DNA of 26,165 bases from Chordibacter forsetii (lineage in GTDB: Bacteria > Verrucomicrobiota > Verrucomicrobiia > Opitutales > Seribacteraceae), in NCBI RefSeq assembly GCF_964187505.1, contig NZ_CAXLML010000082.1:1-26165 (forward strand), given 5' to 3'. Below are positions 22,652 through 26,165 of the stretch, piece by piece. A program made the translations under genes and the position numbers. How positions within the stretch are numbered: the stretch's first letter is position 1; each line of letters begins with the position of its first letter. A model generated the notes under the pieces. The model saw only the letters and a list, made by a program, of their open reading frames with translations. It did not search any database and was not told where the DNA came from.

Positions 22652-23986
22652 TTACCGCCTGACTGAAGCGAAGGTTACCGCTTCTCCACGGCAAGATTCA
22701 ATTATCTTTCCTTTTTCGTAGGCAATTTTTCCCGACACGATCGTTTGTTCGATCCGGTGGGAAAAACGCTCGCCTGCAAATGGAGACCATTCACACTTAC
22801 TGAACAATTTGCTCTCATCGACCACTGTTTGACTGTGAGGATCGACAATAACTAAATCCGCCCAGTAGCCCTCGCGTAAATGCCCGCGGTCTAAAACATC
22901 AAAAATACGGGCGGGAGCATGGCAGGCACGCTCCACCAAAGTTTCCAGGGGAAAACAATTTTCATTTACCATTTCCAGCATCAGTAAAAGGGTATGCTGA
23001 ACAAGGGGTAGCCCAGAAGGCGCGTTAAAATAAGTTCCCTGTTTCTCCTCCCAGGTATGTGGGGCATGATCGGTCGCAAGTACCGAGATTCTTCCATCCG
23101 CCACTGCTTGGCGCACCGCCGAGCGGTCGCTTGCCCGTTTGATTGCCGGGTTGCATTTTATCAGGGCACCCAGTTTATCATACCCAGATTCTTCAAACCA
23201 TAAATGATGTACACATGCCTCCGCGGTTATACGGGCATCACCAGGGGTAAAAAGGTTGAGCTCTTCCTCAGTTGAAATGTGCAAAACATGGAGTCGTGCA
23301 TTTTCGCGTTTGGCAAGTTCGGTGGCCAGAGTGGACGAGCGCAGGCAAGCCTCCCGCGAGCGGATGTTTGGATGTTCAGAAAATGGCACATCTTCTCCAA
23401 ATTTTTCCCGGGCCAGGCTCTCGTTTTCTAAAATGGTTGGGGTATCCTCGCAATGAGTGGCTATGGTCGCCGGGGCATGGCGAAAGATTTGCTCAAGAGT
23501 GGCCTCCTCATCAACCAGCATATTTCCGGTGGATGAACCCATAAATACTTTGATCCCTGCAATACGGCTGGGGTCAGCCGATTTTACCGCTTCCAGGTTT
23601 TCATTACTCGCTCCCAGAAAAAAGGCATAGTTTGCCACCGAGTCCCGCCGTGCGATTGCCCGTTTTTCCTCCAACCTTTGCATATCGAGGGTGGGTGGGG
23701 ACACATTGGGCATCTCAAAAAAACTGGTCACTCCACCGGCCACCGCTGCCCGGGCTTCGGTCTGGATGGATGCCTTGTGGGTAAGTCCAGGTTCACGGAA
23801 GTGCACCTGATCATCAATCAATCCTGGAAGAATCCATTTTCCACCCGCCTCAATAATTTGGGAATTGGGGGTGGGGGAGATGGATGGGCTGATTCGTTCG
23901 ATTCTTCCCTCGCGTATGAGCAAATCTGCCTCTTCCCGTTTACCGTCTGTTACGAGGGTACCACCAGTGATGAATAGATCGCTCAT
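22652..23986 (-). CDS. pyrC: Dihydroorotase
   Basis: Dihydroorotase cyclises carbamoyl aspartate in pyrimidine synthesis. The 444 residues are amidohydrolase-like: an N-terminal beta domain, 'GKWILPGLIDDQVHFREPG' (49-67), 'GVTSFFEMPNVSPPT' (85-99), 'GIKVFMGSSTGNML' (144-157, Lys146), 'ATHCED' (His178), 'HVLHIST' (His236) and 'LATDHAPH' (Asp306). The metal-site motif usually written D-x-H-x-H reads D-D-Q-V-H, so the first histidine is replaced by Gln60 while His62 and Arg64 remain. I recall the same DDQVH form in Bacteroidetes dihydroorotases, so this may be a subfamily feature rather than an inactive enzyme; a non-DHOase amidohydrolase remains possible. It lies 46 bases downstream of proA and converges on menB with a 15-base gap. 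Confidence 0.87.
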   Translation of the reverse strand: MSDLFITGGTLVTDGKREEADLLIREGRIERISPSISPTPNSQIIEAGGKWILPGLIDDQVHFREPGLTHKASIQTEARAAVAGGVTSFFEMPNVSPPTLDMQRLEEKRAIARRDSVANYAFFLGASNENLEAVKSADPSRIAGIKVFMGSSTGNMLVDEEATLEQIFRHAPATIATHCEDTPTILENESLAREKFGEDVPFSEHPNIRSREACLRSSTLATELAKRENARLHVLHISTEEELNLFTPGDARITAEACVHHLWFEESGYDKLGALIKCNPAIKRASDRSAVRQAVADGRISVLATDHAPHTWEEKQGTYFNAPSGLPLVQHTLLLMLEMVNENCFPLETLVERACHAPARIFDVLDRGHLREGYWADLVIVDPHSQTVVDESKLFSKCEWSPFAGERFSHRIEQTIVSGKIAYEKGKIIESCRGEAVTFASVRR

Positions 23987-24032
23987 AACCTTAAATATTT
24001 AGCGGATTTAAGAGAGGTTGGGGCGGTAGGTA

Positions 24033-25298
24033 CTATTTCCACTGCCCGTTTCCCTGAATCATATATTTGTAAGAGCACAATTCTTCCAGGCCCATAGGTC
24101 CGCGTGCATGCAAGCGGTCTGTGGAAATACCAATTTCTGCTCCCAGTCCAAATTCAAACCCATCGGTAAAGCGGGTACTTGCATTCCAGTAAACGGAAGA
24201 GGCATCGACTTCCCGCTGGAATTTTTCCGCCCGCTCTGCGGATGGGGAAAGGATAGATTCACTGTGGCCACTTCCATAGCGGTTGGTAAATTCAATGGCC
24301 TCGTCCAGATGATCCACCGTTTTAATCGCCAGTCGAAGGTCGAGAAATTCCTCCGCATATTCCTGTTCGCTTGCCAGGGTGCTCGGAACATCACCAAGGG
24401 CTTTTTGGGCACGCTCGTCTGCAAAAATAACACATCCTTTTTCCTGCAATGCCTGTCCGATTTTGGGAAGCAGGGAATCGAGTTGGGATGCATGAACAAT
24501 TAAATTCTCTATGGCGTTACAAACCCCTGGTCTTCCACACTTTGCAGACACCGCAATATCCAGTCCCATTTGCGGATCACAGCCCTGATCGAGGTAAAGG
24601 TTACACACCCCCTTATAGTGCTTAATCACCGGGATGCGGCTATTTTCAGCAACAAAACGGATCAAGCCTTCTCCCCCACGTGGAATGATGCAGTGCACAT
24701 ATTCATCGAGGGTCAGTAAATGATTAAGGGCTGCACGGTCACTCGTGGGAATGAGCTGCACCGCATTTTCAGGAATTTCACTGCGTGATAAAGCGGAGTT
24801 AATAATCGAGGCAAGTGCCCGGTTGGAGTGCAGGGCTTCCTTACCTCCGCGAAGGATGGATGCATTTCCCGACTTTAGGCATAGTCCGGCACAATCAATC
24901 GTAACATTTGGGCGGGACTCGTAAATGATTCCGATCACCCCAATCGGTGTGCGTACCTTGCGGATATTCAATCCATTTGCAGGTGTTTTTTCCTCGATCA
25001 ATCCGCCCACCGGATCGGGCAATTCGATCAACTGTCGCAAACCCTGGACCATTCCATCAATTCGTTCATGGTTTAGTCGTAACCGGTCAACCATCGCATC
25101 CGTCAATCCATTTTCTTTGGCCGCCTTTAAATCTTTTTCATTCTCCTCGATAAGGATCTTTCGGCTGGACTCCAATTCGCGGGCAATTGCTTGTAGGGCA
25201 TCATTTTTCTGTATGGTTGTTGCCGAACTTAATGCCCGGGAAGCATCTTTAGCTTGCAAGGCAATTTGTTGGATCATGGGTAGTATAATATCCGTCAT
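24033..25298 (-). CDS. proA: Gamma-glutamyl phosphate reductase (glutamate-5-semialdehyde dehydrogenase)
   Basis: ProA reduces gamma-glutamyl phosphate to glutamate-5-semialdehyde in proline synthesis. The 421 residues match the family. 'VRTPIGVIGIIYESRPNVTID' region (115-135) and 'LKSGNASILRGGKEA' (141-155) form the NADPH fold. 'IPRGGEGLIRFV' (205-216) and the catalytic cysteine Cys260 in 'GRPGVCNAIENLIV' (255-268) are clear, and 'GLGAEIGISTDRLHARGPMGLEEL' closes the C-terminus. The start at MTDIILPM is supported by family length; Met8 is the alternative. No ribosome site is visible. The partner gene proB is not in the window. It is followed 46 bases later by pyrC on the same strand and preceded by a 218-base AT-rich gap. 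Confidence 0.96.
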   Translation of the reverse strand: MTDIILPMIQQIALQAKDASRALSSATTIQKNDALQAIARELESSRKILIEENEKDLKAAKENGLTDAMVDRLRLNHERIDGMVQGLRQLIELPDPVGGLIEEKTPANGLNIRKVRTPIGVIGIIYESRPNVTIDCAGLCLKSGNASILRGGKEALHSNRALASIINSALSRSEIPENAVQLIPTSDRAALNHLLTLDEYVHCIIPRGGEGLIRFVAENSRIPVIKHYKGVCNLYLDQGCDPQMGLDIAVSAKCGRPGVCNAIENLIVHASQLDSLLPKIGQALQEKGCVIFADERAQKALGDVPSTLASEQEYAEEFLDLRLAIKTVDHLDEAIEFTNRYGSGHSESILSPSAERAEKFQREVDASSVYWNASTRFTDGFEFGLGAEIGISTDRLHARGPMGLEELCSYKYMIQGNGQWK

Positions 25299-25439
25299 CT
25301 CAAAATCTTTACTGATTGCATGAATATTGGCAAAGAGTAATCGAATAAGAAGAAAATCTTTGCTCTACCTATCTTATTGTAGCCACTTCAATATTATCAA
25401 AACATTGCAAAGTTTTTTAACCTATGAGCATCGATCAAA

Positions 25440-25462
25440 GTTCGAAGTAAGATTATTCGAAC
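25440..25462. repeat. Inverted repeat GTTCGAA-N9-TTCGAAC upstream of proA
   Basis: A perfect 7-base dyad with a 9-base spacer (GTAAGATTA) stands in the gap between the small HTH gene (ending at 25517) and proA (starting at 25298). Its centre is about 153 bases upstream of the proA ATG. The shape suits a dimeric repressor site, possibly that of the neighbouring HTH protein, but nothing else supports this. The surrounding 218 bases hold no gene I can see. Confidence 0.35.
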
Positions 25463-25516
25463 CAGGTCTCTTCCCATAAGATAAAATAACCTGAAATTGT
25501 GGAGAGCTTGCCTGAG

Positions 25517-25768
25517 TTACTCTTTTTTCTTCCAACGCTCATTCACTTTGAGCGTTTGAAAGTAATGGTCGGGTGGAGGTATTGGTAAAGGTTTCGGCAG
25601 TTTGTATACTTCCTCTAGGTTTAGCCATTTTCTCTTGCTCCCCTGTTTTTCGTAAGTTTTAAGAATGCCTTCCTTGATGTACTTAACCACCTGCTGTTTG
25701 GTTTTAAACCCAAGAATTGCGGCTGCCTCTTTTTGGCTGATGAGAGTATCTTCCTTTTCCTTAGTCAT
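25517..25768 (-). CDS. Small helix-turn-helix (MerR/excisionase-like) DNA-binding protein
   Basis: The 83-residue product opens with 'LISQKEAAAILGFKTKQQVVKYIKEGILKTY' (9-39), a good match in shape to the 'HTH_17'/excisionase winged-helix type: an S/T-x-x-E-A-A-x-x-L-G helix, a recognition helix ending in 'YIKEGIL', and then a wing ('KQGSKRKWLNLEEVYKLP'). Such small proteins bind DNA as excisionases or local regulators. No integrase or phage gene is nearby, so a regulator role seems more likely than excision; both are inference. A proline-rich link ('PKPLPIPPP') leads to a short basic tail. It starts only 3 bases after the stop of the secreted protein gene upstream, so the two are probably cotranscribed. 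Confidence 0.75.
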   Translation of the reverse strand: MTKEKEDTLISQKEAAAILGFKTKQQVVKYIKEGILKTYEKQGSKRKWLNLEEVYKLPKPLPIPPPDHYFQTLKVNERWKKKE

Positions 25769-25771
25769 GGT

Positions 25772-26165
25772 TTACCTAGCTTTTACTCTGACTCTAATAA
25801 ACTGAGTAGTGCCAGCAGAAGTAGCGGCTGTTGTGCGGTAGACAACACGTTCCATACCTCCGCCCAAATCGACTGCGGAACCAACCTGTTCAATACCAGA
25901 TGAGGACCAAGTTCTACGGTCTGTACTTTTCTCGACTATGTACTGTACGCCCATGGTCGATTGGTAGTCTGAATCGTACCTGGTAAAGGATAAGTATTCT
26001 TTACCGTCGTTAGTTTTAACCGGAGCTGGACGAGCACCCCTTGAATCGTTGCCCAGAGAGTCTCCTCCAAAGGCACGTTCGAGAAGGTTGGATACACCGT
26101 CTCCGTCTGAGTCATACCGGTCACTATCAAACAGAGCGGTTGCCTTTTCTCCAGATACTCCGGCA
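25772..26165 (-). CDS. C-terminus of a large secreted calcium-binding protein (thrombospondin-type-3-like repeat)
   Basis: This frame is open from the right window edge to a TAA at 25772-25774, giving about 130 residues; the N-terminal part lies outside the window. The visible part begins with acidic 'DSDRYDSDGDGVSNLLERAFG', a thrombospondin type 3-like calcium-binding segment (D-x-D-x-D-G-x-x-N-x-x-E). It continues to 'IVEKSTDRRTW' and 'RVVYRTTAATSAGTTQFIRVRVKAR', a C-terminal beta module that I associate with large extracellular proteins of Verrucomicrobia and Planctomycetes. The protein is probably a surface or secreted enzyme or adhesin, but its catalytic part cannot be seen. The internal Met at 25952-25954 is not the start, because the frame stays open far upstream. 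Confidence 0.85.
   Translation of the reverse strand, partial: AGVSGEKATALFDSDRYDSDGDGVSNLLERAFGGDSLGNDSRGARPAPVKTNDGKEYLSFTRYDSDYQSTMGVQYIVEKSTDRRTWSSSGIEQVGSAVDLGGGMERVVYRTTAATSAGTTQFIRVRVKAR

Noticed and set aside
25440..25475. tRNA-like T-loop string (GGTTCGAAT on the minus strand) as a tRNA or attachment site
   Set aside because: The bases around it do not pair into a T-stem, and no acceptor stem, anticodon arm or CCA end is seen nearby.
1..26165. CRISPR arrays, rRNA, tRNA genes, transposases or phage modules
   Set aside because: No regularly spaced repeats, RNA gene signatures, transposase or integrase motifs were found on either strand by reading; nearly all sequence is covered by housekeeping genes.

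Overview
The window looks like a chromosomal stretch from a free-living bacterium of the Verrucomicrobiota, most probably a marine Opitutae/Puniceicoccales-type lineage. This is inferred from content, not from a marker gene. The main clue is the protein cut by the right edge: a calcium-binding DxDxDG segment followed by a C-terminal 'VEKSTDRRTW ... FIRVRV' module, an arrangement familiar from large secreted Verrucomicrobia proteins. Supporting clues are the fused-style cystathionine gamma-synthase beside lysA, a PPi-type phosphofructokinase, an IspH (MEP) isoprenoid route and few strong Shine-Dalgarno sequences. Coding density is high and nearly all genes are housekeeping; no rRNA, tRNA, CRISPR array, integrase or insertion sequence was found.

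Layout. Positions 1-3414 hold envelope or exported proteins: a charged repeat protein cut by the left edge (-), an N-acetylmuramoyl-L-alanine amidase-like protein (+), a small exported protein and a SAM methyltransferase fold protein with an apparent signal peptide (both -). Positions 3499-7186 carry ispH, purB and a PPi-type phosphofructokinase (+), closed by a strong hairpin terminator shared with the converging strand. Positions 7253-10558 (-) carry folA, lysA and a cystathionine gamma-synthase-like PLP enzyme; the last two overlap by ATGA. Positions 10657-13155 hold a large SF2 (Ski2/Hel308-like) helicase (+), convergent with a rhomboid protease-valS pair (-, to 16658). A questionable, possibly frameshifted small gene, a lipoprotein and fxsA follow.

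Positions 17965-22636 (+) carry gpmA, folE2, a BioF2-like acyltransferase, pdxH, a 64-residue unknown protein and menB. The last three are chained by two ATGA overlaps. Positions 22652-25298 (-) carry proA and pyrC. The right end (25517-26165, -) has a small HTH protein lying directly after the C-terminus of the secreted calcium-binding protein.

Together the genes cover lower glycolysis (pfp, gpmA), folate (folE2, folA), purine and pyrimidine synthesis (purB, pyrC), amino acids (lysA, CGS-like, proA), PLP salvage (pdxH), menaquinone (menB) and isoprenoids (ispH). No obvious new multi-gene system is visible. The best candidates for something undescribed are the long C-terminal half of the helicase, the CGS-like/lysA coupled pair, the 64-residue protein between pdxH and menB, and the duplicated-domain exported protein at the left edge.
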